In this document: one piece after another, positions 1 to 5,821 of the stretch
Layout: each line of letters begins with the position of its first letter
How positions within the stretch are numbered: position 1 is the first letter of the stretch
Source: an uncultured Pseudomonadota bacterium
GTDB taxonomy: Bacteria; Pseudomonadota; Alphaproteobacteria; RF32; CAG-239
NCBI GenBank assembly: GCA_902767055.1
Contig: CACXFX010000187.1
Location: 1 to 8,506, forward strand
Reading direction: 5' to 3'
Length of the DNA stretch: 8,506 nt
The notes under the pieces: generated by a model
The model's input: only the letters and a program-made list of their open reading frames with translations
The model's database searches: none
What the model was told of the DNA's origin: nothing
Translations under genes and position numbers: made by a program

Positions 1-552
1 ATAAATTGTTGCCGGAGTGTTTTCAAAAATAATATCCCCCATTGAGGTCAGTGTTTCCGGAATGACGAGTCCTTTTAAATCGTAACATCTTTGAAAGGCA
101 TAGTGTTCAATAGTTGTGATAGAATCAGGTAAAACCAAATCTGTAATACCGGTATGGTAAAAAGCCTGCCATCCGATTGTGGTTACCGAATCCGGAATAC
201 TCACGTCTGTCAAATCAGTCGCGCCGATAAAGGCGTTACGTCCGATGTATTGTATACCTGAGCGAATAATATTTCCGTTATCATCCTTTTGATTACCTTC
301 AATGGTGACTTTTGTAATATCTTGTCCCCAAGGTACATCAGAAATAGCGTCATCGTGACGACCTTCCAGGGTATAATCTTTCATATTACCGGTGCCTGTG
401 ATTGAAAGTTCCGTTCCGTTTAGACGAGCCGTGCATAAATCAGAATCTGTTTTACCGCAGTCCCAACAATTTTGTTCGCCGTCTTGACAATCATTTGCCG
501 CGTATGCGTTAAAGGTTAGGAAAGCTATTAAAATAAAGAGTATTTTTTTCAT
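1..552 (-). CDS. Secreted BspA-type leucine-rich-repeat protein (N-terminal 184 residues, 3' end outside window)
   Basis: Translating the minus strand from the ATG at 552 gives an open frame of 184 codons to the left edge with no stop, so the gene is partial. The start is supported by an AAGGA Shine-Dalgarno six bases upstream. Residues 1-18 look like a Sec signal peptide (MKK, hydrophobic stretch, then NAYA before AND). A short Cys-rich module follows (Cys22, 29, 32, 40) and leads into the LSITGTGNM motif, which is typical of the region ahead of BspA repeats. From about residue 75 there are LRR_5-type repeats with IPDSVTTIG, LPDSITTIE and IPETLTSMG signatures. BspA-family proteins are usually surface or secreted adhesion-like proteins; the ligand cannot be read from sequence. 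It resembles the LRR gene at the other end of the window and has a long leader upstream containing a structured RNA and terminator. Confidence 0.9.
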   Translation of the reverse strand, partial: MKKILFILIAFLTFNAYAANDCQDGEQNCWDCGKTDSDLCTARLNGTELSITGTGNMKDYTLEGRHDDAISDVPWGQDITKVTIEGNQKDDNGNIIRSGIQYIGRNAFIGATDLTDVSIPDSVTTIGWQAFYHTGITDLVLPDSITTIEHYAFQRCYDLKGLVIPETLTSMGDIIFENTPATIY

Positions 553-600
553 GTGTTTTCCTTTCGAGAAAAATGTTTATGTGTTTGTTTTTTTGTGGAC

Positions 601-638
601 CCCTTATCTCGCTTCGTTCAAAGTGGTGACGAGAAGGG
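601..638. repeat. Imperfect hairpin between the RNA terminator and the LRR gene
   Basis: CCCTT and CTCG at 601-611 (separated by a two-base AT bulge) pair with CGAG and AAGGG at 630-638, giving a nine-pair stem. A small inner CTT/AAG stem can form in the loop. Neither strand carries a following T-run, so it is not a convincing intrinsic terminator. It could be an mRNA structure in the leader of the LRR gene on the minus strand or a copy of a dispersed palindromic repeat; a genome-wide search would separate these. Confidence 0.45.
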
Positions 639-642
639 ACTC

Positions 643-669
643 AAAAAAGGCCGCGTCTTAATCAGCGGC
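643..669 (-). terminator. Rho-independent terminator of the minus-strand structured RNA
   Basis: On the minus strand GCCGC (669-665), a ten-base loop (664-655) and GCGGC (654-650) form a five-pair GC stem, followed by one C and six T residues (648-643). The loop, plus the adjoining G at 665, is complementary over ten pairs with one bulge to a segment near the 5' end of the same predicted transcript (864-855). The terminator may therefore compete with, or kiss, an upstream structure. The LRR gene start lies about 90 bases downstream, so this is either the end of a separate small RNA or an attenuator. Confidence 0.7.
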
Positions 670-890
670 GGGGAGTAAAACAATCATACTACATGAAATG
701 ACTCCGACGACCTTTAGAAAAATCCTGAACATCCGCCATCGGCTCCCCGACAAAAATTCGGGGATAAAGGTTGTTTTAAAATAAAAAAACAACACCAAAA
801 GACAGTGTTATCCATCACTGCATGTAGTCTGAAAGCTGTTTTAAAGCCCCGTGCCTGATAAGACACTTAATAAGAAAAAAATTCTTATCT
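643..890 (-). ncRNA. Predicted structured RNA of about 248 nt, class unknown (standalone sRNA or regulatory leader)
   Basis: The segment has no credible reading frame but is bounded by a strong minus-strand promoter and an intrinsic terminator. Complementary blocks nest cleanly: 864-855 with 665-655 (ten pairs, one bulge), 851-847 with 673-669 (CGGGG), TAAAACA near 844-838 with TGTTTTA near 682-676, and 828-821 with 695-688 (ACTACATG/CATGTAGT). Inside lie hairpins 820-803 (CAGTG/CACTG), 793-770 (GTTGTTTT/AAAACAAC) and a helix 770-765/716-711 (CCTTTA/TAAAGG) that encloses a CCCCGA/TCGGGG hairpin (763-745). I looked for tmRNA tag and T-loop sequences, the SRP domain IV core, RNase P conserved boxes and a 6S rod, and found none. 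It may be an independent regulatory RNA or the leader of the LRR gene. An alternative reading is a small palindromic mobile element whose arms are the outer repeats. Confidence 0.6.
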
Positions 891-896
891 ATTTTC

Positions 897-925
897 ATTA
901 GAGCACACAAATCACATCTTGTCAA
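897..925 (-). promoter_or_regulatory. Sigma-70-type promoter for the minus-strand RNA / LRR gene
   Basis: On the minus strand a perfect -35 TTGACA (925-920) is separated by exactly 17 bases from TCTAAT (902-897), a five-of-six match to the -10 consensus. The predicted start is near 890, directly ahead of the structured RNA. I see no comparable promoter between the RNA terminator and the LRR start, so the LRR gene may depend on readthrough from here. Confidence 0.75.
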
Positions 926-1034
926 ATAAAAAATTTTTGAAATAATATGTAACATATTTTTAAGAGAATTTGGGTTTGATATATGCTATATGTTGCAAGA
1001 ATTTTAATACAACCCAATAAAAGGATATTTAATA

Positions 1035-2021
1035 ATGACAGATAAAATAAAAGTTGCCGTGATCGGTGCCGGTATGATGGGTAAAAATCACCTTAAAACG
1101 TATAAATCTTTACCCGGTGTCGAGCTTGTCGGTGTTTATGATATTTTTGAAGATGCCGCAAAAGCGGCCGCCGAAATGTTTGGCATTAAGGCTTTTTCAT
1201 CGCTTGAAGAAGTGGCACAAAATGTTAATGCCGTCAGTGTGGTCACAACATCTGTTACGCACGCCGATGTCGGTGAATTTTTCTTAAAACGCGGTATTCA
1301 TTGTTTGATTGAAAAACCGCTTGCGACAACGCCTGAGGAGTGCGAACGTTTAATCAAAGCGGCAAAAGAAAATAATGTCACGTTGCTTGTCGGACATATT
1401 GAAAGATTTAACCCTGCCGTTGAGCAAATGGCAAAAATTTTGAATGACACTTCTAAAATCCGCTCATTGACGGCACAGCGCATGTCAGCGGCAAGCGGAC
1501 GAATCACGGATGTTGATGTTGCGATGGATTTGATGATTCACGATGTTGAAGTCGTTCAATCGCTTGTTAAATCAAAGGTGGTACATGTTGAAGCGGCTAA
1601 TGTCAAAACAAAAGAAAAACCTGAAGGTAAAGATTATATTTCGGCACTTTTGACCTTTGAAAACGGTGTGACAGCCAATTTAACGGCAAGCCGTATCACT
1701 GAGGCGCGTGTACGAACACTTGCCGTTACAACAGATGAAAATTATATCGATATGGACTTTATTGCGCAGAGTATTAAAGTTTGTACGCAATCGCGTTCAC
1801 GCTATATCGACAAAGATTTGTTGCCCGATTGGATGAATTACGGCTTGAAAGGTTGTCAGGAAGATTTATTCATCCCGTCTGCTCAACCTTTGGCAGCCGA
1901 GCAAAGTCACTTTATTGATTGCATTTTAGGCAAAGCGACACCGCGTATCACAGGTGAAAATGCGCTTGAGGCTTTAAAAGTGATTTGGGCAATCCAAAGA
2001 AAACTCGGCTTTATTAAATAA
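1035..2021 (+). CDS. Gfo/Idh/MocA-family NAD(P)-dependent oxidoreductase
   Basis: A 328-residue cytosolic dehydrogenase of normal family length. The N-terminal Rossmann fold shows the dinucleotide-binding GAGMMG at residues 11-16. The family EKPLA motif is at 93-97, with the conserved Lys in the position expected for catalysis, followed by GHIERFNPAV at 120-129. DLMIHDVE around 165-172 supplies the conserved Asp/His-Asp of the C-terminal catalytic domain. The start is supported by AAGGA about ten bases upstream. Members oxidise sugars, inositols or nucleotide sugars. The GHIERFNPAV style recalls UDP-GlcNAc 3-dehydrogenases (GnnA, lipid A diamino-sugar synthesis), but no lipid A gene is in the window, so the substrate is unassigned. 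truA follows after 104 bases on the same strand and may be cotranscribed. Confidence 0.9.
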   Translation: MTDKIKVAVIGAGMMGKNHLKTYKSLPGVELVGVYDIFEDAAKAAAEMFGIKAFSSLEEVAQNVNAVSVVTTSVTHADVGEFFLKRGIHCLIEKPLATTPEECERLIKAAKENNVTLLVGHIERFNPAVEQMAKILNDTSKIRSLTAQRMSAASGRITDVDVAMDLMIHDVEVVQSLVKSKVVHVEAANVKTKEKPEGKDYISALLTFENGVTANLTASRITEARVRTLAVTTDENYIDMDFIAQSIKVCTQSRSRYIDKDLLPDWMNYGLKGCQEDLFIPSAQPLAAEQSHFIDCILGKATPRITGENALEALKVIWAIQRKLGFIK

Positions 2022-2069
2022 AAGGAATTGCTGACGCAATCGGTTTTAATGTTAATCACCCCCACCGTG

Positions 2070-2090
2070 CCTCCCCCCTCAAGGGGGAGG
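2070..2090. repeat. GC-rich perfect hairpin, REP-like
   Basis: CCTCCCCC (2070-2077) pairs perfectly with GGGGGAGG (2083-2090) around a five-base loop, in the gap between the oxidoreductase and truA. It is far more GC-rich than the surrounding DNA. There is no T-run on the plus strand (the following bases are ATTCG), so it is not a standard terminator. Such pyrimidine/purine palindromes often occur as dispersed extragenic repeats. It may stabilise mRNA ends or partly insulate truA; the copy number in the genome is unknown. Confidence 0.55.
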
Positions 2091-2125
2091 ATTCGTAAGG
2101 AAAGGATTGGTAAAAAGGAAAAAAT

Positions 2126-2869
2126 ATGGCACGTTATAAACTGACAATCGAATACGACGGGACAAATCTTGTCGGCTGGCAAAAACAAGACTTCGGGCAA
2201 AGTGTTCAAGGTTTGCTCGAAGATGCGCTTTTTGCATTTAGCGGCGTGAGGGCAGAAATTTGTGCGGCCGGTCGTACGGATGCGGGCGTACATGCGATTG
2301 CGCAGGTTGCACATTTTGATTTAGAAACAAAAATGGATTTATACCACTTGCGCGAAGCTTTTAATGCAAAATTGCGCGAAACGGGCGCGCCGGTTGCCGT
2401 TGTTGAAATTGAGAGTGTTGCGGATACATTTCATGCGCGTTTTTCAGCTAAAAAAAGAAGTTATATCTACCGCATTTTAAACAGGCGGGCAAGGTCTGTT
2501 TTGCTTGAGGGAAAAGTTTGGCATGTCAATTTTAAATTAGATGTCGATAAAATGCGTGAGGCTGCAAAATACCTTATCGGACATCATGATTTCAGTGCGT
2601 TCAGAGGGGCGGGATGTCAAGCCAAATCGCCCGTCAAAACGCTTGATAAGTTAGATATTGAGCAAAAAGGTGATGAAATCATTTTTTACCTTGAAGCAAA
2701 GTCGTTTTTATATCATCAGGTGCGCAACATCGTCGGCACATTAAAAATGGTCGGTGACGGGCACATTAAGCCGGAAGATATGGCTCAAATTTTGGAAAGC
2801 AAAAGACGCGAAGACGCCGGTGTGACGGCGCCTGCTTGCGGTTTATATTTTAATAAGGTTGAATATTAA
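2126..2869 (+). CDS. truA: tRNA pseudouridine(38-40) synthase TruA
   Basis: A 247-residue enzyme that isomerises uridines 38-40 in the anticodon arm of many tRNAs to pseudouridine in the cytosol. The catalytic motif AGRTDAGVHA places the nucleophilic Asp at residue 52. The RSYIYR segment (111-116) carries the conserved Tyr, GHHDFSAFRGAG (152-163) is the characteristic central motif, and FLYHQVRNIVG (194-204) is the conserved C-terminal active-site strand. The length matches bacterial TruA. The ATG is preceded by AAGG with suitable spacing. It lies downstream of the oxidoreductase on the same strand and about 95 bases before the next gene, which has its own promoter. Nothing suggests truncation. 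Confidence 0.97.
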   Translation: MARYKLTIEYDGTNLVGWQKQDFGQSVQGLLEDALFAFSGVRAEICAAGRTDAGVHAIAQVAHFDLETKMDLYHLREAFNAKLRETGAPVAVVEIESVADTFHARFSAKKRSYIYRILNRRARSVLLEGKVWHVNFKLDVDKMREAAKYLIGHHDFSAFRGAGCQAKSPVKTLDKLDIEQKGDEIIFYLEAKSFLYHQVRNIVGTLKMVGDGHIKPEDMAQILESKRREDAGVTAPACGLYFNKVEY

Positions 2870-2904
2870 AAACTCTATTGTTGCCATATATGTTGATTTT
2901 TGAT

Positions 2905-2933
2905 TTGACATTTTGAAAACTTGATTTTAGAAT
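2905..2933 (+). promoter_or_regulatory. Sigma-70-type promoter of the LprI/Mla operon
   Basis: A perfect TTGACA (2905-2910), a 17-base spacer and TAGAAT (2928-2933, five of six) form a near-consensus promoter. The predicted start is around 2940, leaving a leader of about 25 nt before the ATG at 2965. An in-frame ATG at 2932 overlaps the -10 box, which argues that it is not the translation start. Confidence 0.8.
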
Positions 2934-2964
2934 GCTTTTAAGTTTTTTGTTACAGGAGAATAAA

Positions 2965-3405
2965 ATGCTCAAAAAAATATGCTTTGCGGCTTTAATCTGT
3001 CTTATTTCTAAAGCATCTTTTGCAACCAAAGAATATGATGCATGTTATAAAACCGCACAGACAGATGATGAGGTGGCGCTTTGTATGAAAGCGGAAACGG
3101 CCCGTTTAATCAAAGATATTCAATCTATTTATCTGACACTCTCGACACATGATCAGACAAAGGCTTGGAACAACGGAAACGGCCTTTCAAGCGGCAATTT
3201 GAAAGATATGTACAATCATTGGATTGCTTACAGAAACAGGTATTGTTCTCTTTTTCAAAAAGCCTCTGAAAATGTTTTCGGTACGCCAGATTTTCATAAA
3301 GAGCGTTGTCTTTTAAATTTGACCACCGATCATTTGGATTTGATGCGTGCCGTTTTAATAAATGCCAATACCGGCAGTGAGGAAAGCGATCTTGATTATG
3401 AATAG
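2965..3405 (+). CDS. LprI-like (DUF1311) small secreted Cys-rich protein
   Basis: Start chosen at 2965 because AGGAG lies six bases upstream and the promoter excludes the earlier in-frame ATG at 2932; the product is 146 residues. Residues 1-20 form a Sec signal peptide ending SFA before TKEY. The mature part has four Cys (27, 40, 94, 115), spaced as in the lysozyme-inhibitor LprI N-terminal domain family. A Tyr near residue 56, W-x3-YRNRYC (86-94) and CLLNLTTDHLDLM (115-127) fit the family's W...YR...C...CL...T...L pattern. LprI-type proteins are periplasmic or surface proteins, some of which inhibit lysozyme; inhibition is not shown here. It is the first gene of the operon: the next gene starts inside its last codons, so the two are probably translationally coupled and linked to envelope function. 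Confidence 0.75.
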   Translation: MLKKICFAALICLISKASFATKEYDACYKTAQTDDEVALCMKAETARLIKDIQSIYLTLSTHDQTKAWNNGNGLSSGNLKDMYNHWIAYRNRYCSLFQKASENVFGTPDFHKERCLLNLTTDHLDLMRAVLINANTGSEESDLDYE

Positions 3406-3904
3406 TCAATATACAAAAGAAGAAAGTCGCGCTTTTTATTTTGGTGTGCTGACTGTTTTGGTTTTTGGTGTTATCTTTTCGTTTATGGCTTTTTCTCGGC
3501 ATAAATACAAACATATCGATGATGAATTTTATCACCTGAACGCAACATTCGGTCGTACGGACGGACTGGTTGTCGGTGATAAAGTGCGTATGGCCGGAAT
3601 CGATGTCGGACGCGTTGTCGGAGCAACGCTTGATGAGCATTTTAATGCCGTCTTAAAGCTTGAAATTATTGATGGTCTGCAAATTCCGGATGACAGCAGT
3701 GCCGCGATTGTCAGCAACTCTATTATGGGTAGTAAATATATTGAAATTGAGCCGGGCGGATCGGAAGATTATTTAAAAGACGGTGACCAATTTAATTACA
3801 CCCAAGACGCAATGGTTCTTCAGGAACTTTTGGAACGCATTGTGGCTATCGGAAAGGCTAAAAAGAAAAATCATTCAGTTAAAGAAAGGGAAAATGATGA
3901 ATAA
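3398..3904 (+). CDS. MCE-domain (MlaD-like) inner-membrane lipid-transport protein, first of two
   Basis: A 168-residue protein with one N-terminal transmembrane helix (about 12-31) and a single periplasmic MCE domain (about 45-122): FYHLNATFGRTDGL, VRMAGIDVGRV and the closing GSKYIEIEPGG. MlaD proteins form hexameric rings anchored to the inner membrane that carry phospholipids between membranes with MlaE, MlaF and MlaC. ATG 3398 overlaps the preceding stop; the best AGGA lies 14 bases away, so an in-frame TTG at 3392 (eight-base spacing, two extra residues) is an alternative start. The C-terminal tail is basic then acidic (KAKKKNHSVKEREN). A second MCE gene follows with overlap. This copy is less like canonical MlaD than the next one and may form a mixed ring with it. 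Confidence 0.88.
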   Translation: MNSQYTKEESRAFYFGVLTVLVFGVIFSFMAFSRHKYKHIDDEFYHLNATFGRTDGLVVGDKVRMAGIDVGRVVGATLDEHFNAVLKLEIIDGLQIPDDSSAAIVSNSIMGSKYIEIEPGGSEDYLKDGDQFNYTQDAMVLQELLERIVAIGKAKKKNHSVKERENDE

Positions 3905-4355
3905 AAAACCTGTCGAAACAATTATGGGAATTGTCGTACTTTTAGTGGCTGTGGTATTTTTAGCGTTTGCTTATCGGGTATCTGATTTGCAAGTTGTTCA
4001 GGGTTATGAATTGCATGCCGAATTTTTAAAAGTCGGCGGCTTGAATATCGGTTCAGATGTCAGAATTAACGGTATTAAAATCGGGACGGTCACAAATCAA
4101 AAATTGTCGCCCGAAGATTATACCGTCGATGTTGTGTTAAGTATTTCATCAGACATTAAGTTACCCGTTGACAGCGTTGTTTCGATCACAAGCGACGGTT
4201 TGATGGGTGATAAGTTTGTCAAAATTGAACCGGGTAAAGACAAAACGTTCTTTAAAAACGGTGATTCTTTTGCAAAAACAAAAGATTATAAAACGCTTGA
4301 AGATATGGTCGGTGAAATTATCTTTATGGTAACGGGAGATGATAATGAAAAATAA
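3897..4355 (+). CDS. mlaD: MlaD-like MCE protein of a phospholipid transport system, second of two
   Basis: A 152-residue protein with an N-terminal transmembrane helix (about 9-27, after METIMG-like residues) and one MCE domain (about 37-113) with GLNIGSDVRINGIKIGTV and GLMGDKFVKIEPG. The C-terminus LEDMVGEIIFMVTGDDNEK closely resembles the end of E. coli MlaD, so this looks like the canonical copy. There are two adjacent ATGs (3894 and 3897); the second is preferred because AAGGG then lies six bases upstream. It overlaps the stop of the first MCE gene and its own end overlaps the DUF2155 start. It would present lipid to or accept it from MlaC at the inner membrane. The gene symbol is by family resemblance. 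Confidence 0.88.
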   Translation: MNKKPVETIMGIVVLLVAVVFLAFAYRVSDLQVVQGYELHAEFLKVGGLNIGSDVRINGIKIGTVTNQKLSPEDYTVDVVLSISSDIKLPVDSVVSITSDGLMGDKFVKIEPGKDKTFFKNGDSFAKTKDYKTLEDMVGEIIFMVTGDDNEK

Positions 4356-5148
4356 ATTGTTTGGCGCGTTTGCTTTTATGTGCCTGTTTTTGGGTGCTTT
4401 TTATGCGTTTGCCGAAGATATTGATACAAATATGGGACAATTTCAGGCGATGGATAAAATTACGGGGCGGGTTAATATTATCGAGGTGCCTGTCGGCGGA
4501 ATGGTGCAATTCGGATCGTTTTCCGTCGTTTTGCGAACATGTAAAACGCATAGTGCTGAAGAAGTGCCTGAAAATTTTGCGTTTGTTGATATTGCCGATA
4601 AAAGTTTTGGCGGCGAAGAATACAATATTTTCAAAGGCTGGATGTTTTCATCATCGCCTGCGGTAAATGCCGTCGAACATCCGATTTATGATGTGTGGCT
4701 TTTAAAATGTTTTAACGGTGATTTAGAGGGTAAAACTTTGCTTTCTGAGCAAGAATTGAATCAGCGCGATAATCTGCCGCGTTTGACTGAAGTTGTGACC
4801 TTAAACGAATCGTTAAAACAAAATACGTTTATTGCCGATGATGTTCAAAATATTTCATTTAAAGACGAAATGTACAAACAGGACGTTTTGCCTCAGGAAA
4901 AAAATCGTCTGCCGGAAAAATCAGACGGCGAGCCGCAAAATCTGCTTATGATTGATGAAGATTATGTTGCTCAAGAAGAAATGCTTGCCGTTGAGCCTGA
5001 AGAGTTTTCTAAAGCTTTAGCTCAAGAAGCATCGAAACTTGAATCAGAAAACACCGATATCGAAAAACTCGAAAATCAGATTGAAATAATGATGGACGAT
5101 TCGCTTGTTGATGAAATTGATGCGGAGCTTCAAAAGGCTGCTCAATGA
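4345..5148 (+). CDS. DUF2155-domain periplasmic protein with long acidic C-terminal extension
   Basis: A 267-residue protein; ATG 4345 is chosen because GGGAG ends six bases before it, whereas ATG 4339 abuts that sequence. Residues 1-23 are a signal peptide (ending YAFA before ED). Residues 30-123 match the alphaproteobacterial DUF2155 domain: QAMDKITGRV, VPVGGMVQFG, VLRTC and FKGWMFSSSPAVNAVEHPIYDVWLLKC. Cys66 and Cys122 could form a disulphide. The function of DUF2155 is unknown, but genes for it commonly sit next to mlaD in alphaproteobacteria, suggesting a role in envelope lipid transport. Beyond residue 124 there are about 140 extra residues, Glu/Asp/Gln-rich and helical in character, which exceed the usual domain. 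It overlaps mlaD upstream and shares an ATGA overlap with mlaC. Confidence 0.87.
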   Translation: MKNKLFGAFAFMCLFLGAFYAFAEDIDTNMGQFQAMDKITGRVNIIEVPVGGMVQFGSFSVVLRTCKTHSAEEVPENFAFVDIADKSFGGEEYNIFKGWMFSSSPAVNAVEHPIYDVWLLKCFNGDLEGKTLLSEQELNQRDNLPRLTEVVTLNESLKQNTFIADDVQNISFKDEMYKQDVLPQEKNRLPEKSDGEPQNLLMIDEDYVAQEEMLAVEPEEFSKALAQEASKLESENTDIEKLENQIEIMMDDSLVDEIDAELQKAAQ

Positions 5149-5768
5149 AAAAATTTTTTGCGGCATTTATTTTTGTTTTTTTTCTTTCGGGGTTTGTTCG
5201 TGCTGACGAAATCGGCGCACGCCAATTTATCAACGATTCGGGCTATGCTTTGATAGAGGCTTTGGGCGGGGATGATTTAACTCAAAAATACAAAACTTTA
5301 GATGATTTGTTTGATAACCGCGTTGATACGGATTATATCGCAAAATTTGTTCTCGGACCATATTATAACAAAATGAGCGACAAGCAAAAATCAGACTATC
5401 ACGTGCTTTTTGAAAGGTATATCAAAAGTCTTTATAAATCCTATCCCTTAAATTTTGACACGACAGCGATGGATTTTGAAATAATTTCTGTTGGGCAAAA
5501 TAAAGATTTTTATGATGTTAAATGTATGGTTGATCTGCCGGAAAAATATCAAACCGAAAACTTAAAACAAGTCGGTATCGAGTTTAGGTTGCGTGAAAAA
5601 TCAAATGAAATTCAGCTTATTGATTTTAAGATTGACGGCGTCAGTATGCTCATCACTTTTAAGAATAAATTTATGCAAATGATCAAAGATGATGAGGAAG
5701 AGATTGATTGGTTTTTAGAAGATTTTGAAGATCTGACGCTTTCAAACGAATCGCAAATCAGAAAATGA
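5145..5768 (+). CDS. mlaC: MlaC-family periplasmic phospholipid-binding protein
   Basis: A 207-residue protein with a Sec signal peptide (1-20, ending VRA before DE). The rest fits the MlaC/Ttg2D family. VDTDYIAKFVLGPYYNKMS, KSDYHVLFERYIKSLYKSY and a beta-rich half ending FKIDGVSMLITFKNKF match the usual order of a helical N-terminal region with the DYIA motif and the C-terminal IDG-VS/L motif. MlaC shuttles phospholipids through the periplasm to the MlaD ring. ATG 5145 overlaps the preceding TGA by four bases (ATGA), with AAGG seven bases upstream, so translation is likely coupled. The C-terminus carries an unusually acidic tail (DDEEEIDWFLEDFEDL). It is the last gene of the operon, directly followed by a terminator. 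Confidence 0.9.
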   Translation: MKKFFAAFIFVFFLSGFVRADEIGARQFINDSGYALIEALGGDDLTQKYKTLDDLFDNRVDTDYIAKFVLGPYYNKMSDKQKSDYHVLFERYIKSLYKSYPLNFDTTAMDFEIISVGQNKDFYDVKCMVDLPEKYQTENLKQVGIEFRLREKSNEIQLIDFKIDGVSMLITFKNKFMQMIKDDEEEIDWFLEDFEDLTLSNESQIRK

Positions 5769-5804
5769 AAACCGCACATCTGTTATCGATATGCGGTTTT
5801 TTTT
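5768..5804. terminator. Bidirectional intrinsic terminator between mlaC and tig
   Basis: AAAACCGCA (5768-5776) pairs with TGCGGTTTT (5792-5800), extended inward by ATC/GAT after one mismatch. The plus strand ends in eight T residues (5797-5804) and the minus strand in four, so it can terminate both the convergent Mla operon and tig. It begins within the mlaC stop codon. Confidence 0.85.
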
Positions 5805-5821
5805 CAATCTAAATTTTAATT

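Larger units (their letters stand above)
553..1034. other. Intergenic region between divergent LRR and oxidoreductase genes
   Basis: This 482-base stretch holds no protein gene that I can support. From right to left it contains the very AT-rich upstream region of the oxidoreductase (about 926-1034), the minus-strand promoter (897-925), the predicted structured RNA (643-890), a hairpin (601-638) and the Shine-Dalgarno region of the LRR gene. The oxidoreductase side has a perfect 15-base odd palindrome at 944-958 (AATATGT, central A, ACATATT) and a weak extended -10-like TGCTATATG at 984-992. I cannot assign that gene a confident promoter. Confidence 0.6.

Noticed and set aside
643..890. tmRNA, SRP RNA, RNase P RNA, 6S RNA or cobalamin riboswitch
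   Set aside because: No tag-peptide frame or T-loop, no GGAAG/AGCAGCC-type SRP core, no RNase P conserved boxes, a multibranched rather than 6S-like rod shape, and no B12-box sequences.
643..890. Retron msr-msd (self-complementary RNA with inverted outer arms)
   Set aside because: No reverse transcriptase is encoded in the window; the neighbours are an LRR protein and a dehydrogenase.
944..958. AATATGT-A-ACATATT palindrome as an operator
   Set aside because: The arms are perfect, but the surrounding DNA is extremely AT-rich, so chance palindromes are expected, and no promoter for the oxidoreductase could be placed confidently.
2027..2040. ATTGC-TGAC-GCAAT hairpin as terminator of the oxidoreductase gene
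   Set aside because: The stem is short with only two GC pairs per arm, and only a four-T run follows after CGG; too weak to call.
2932..2964. Upstream ATG start for the LprI-like protein
   Set aside because: It overlaps the -10 box of the promoter, lacks a Shine-Dalgarno, and would add residues ahead of a clean signal peptide.
3125..3640. Minus-strand open frame of 171 codons
   Set aside because: It is antisense to the LprI-like and MCE genes, has no domain-like sequence, and is rich in residues expected from an opposite-strand shadow.
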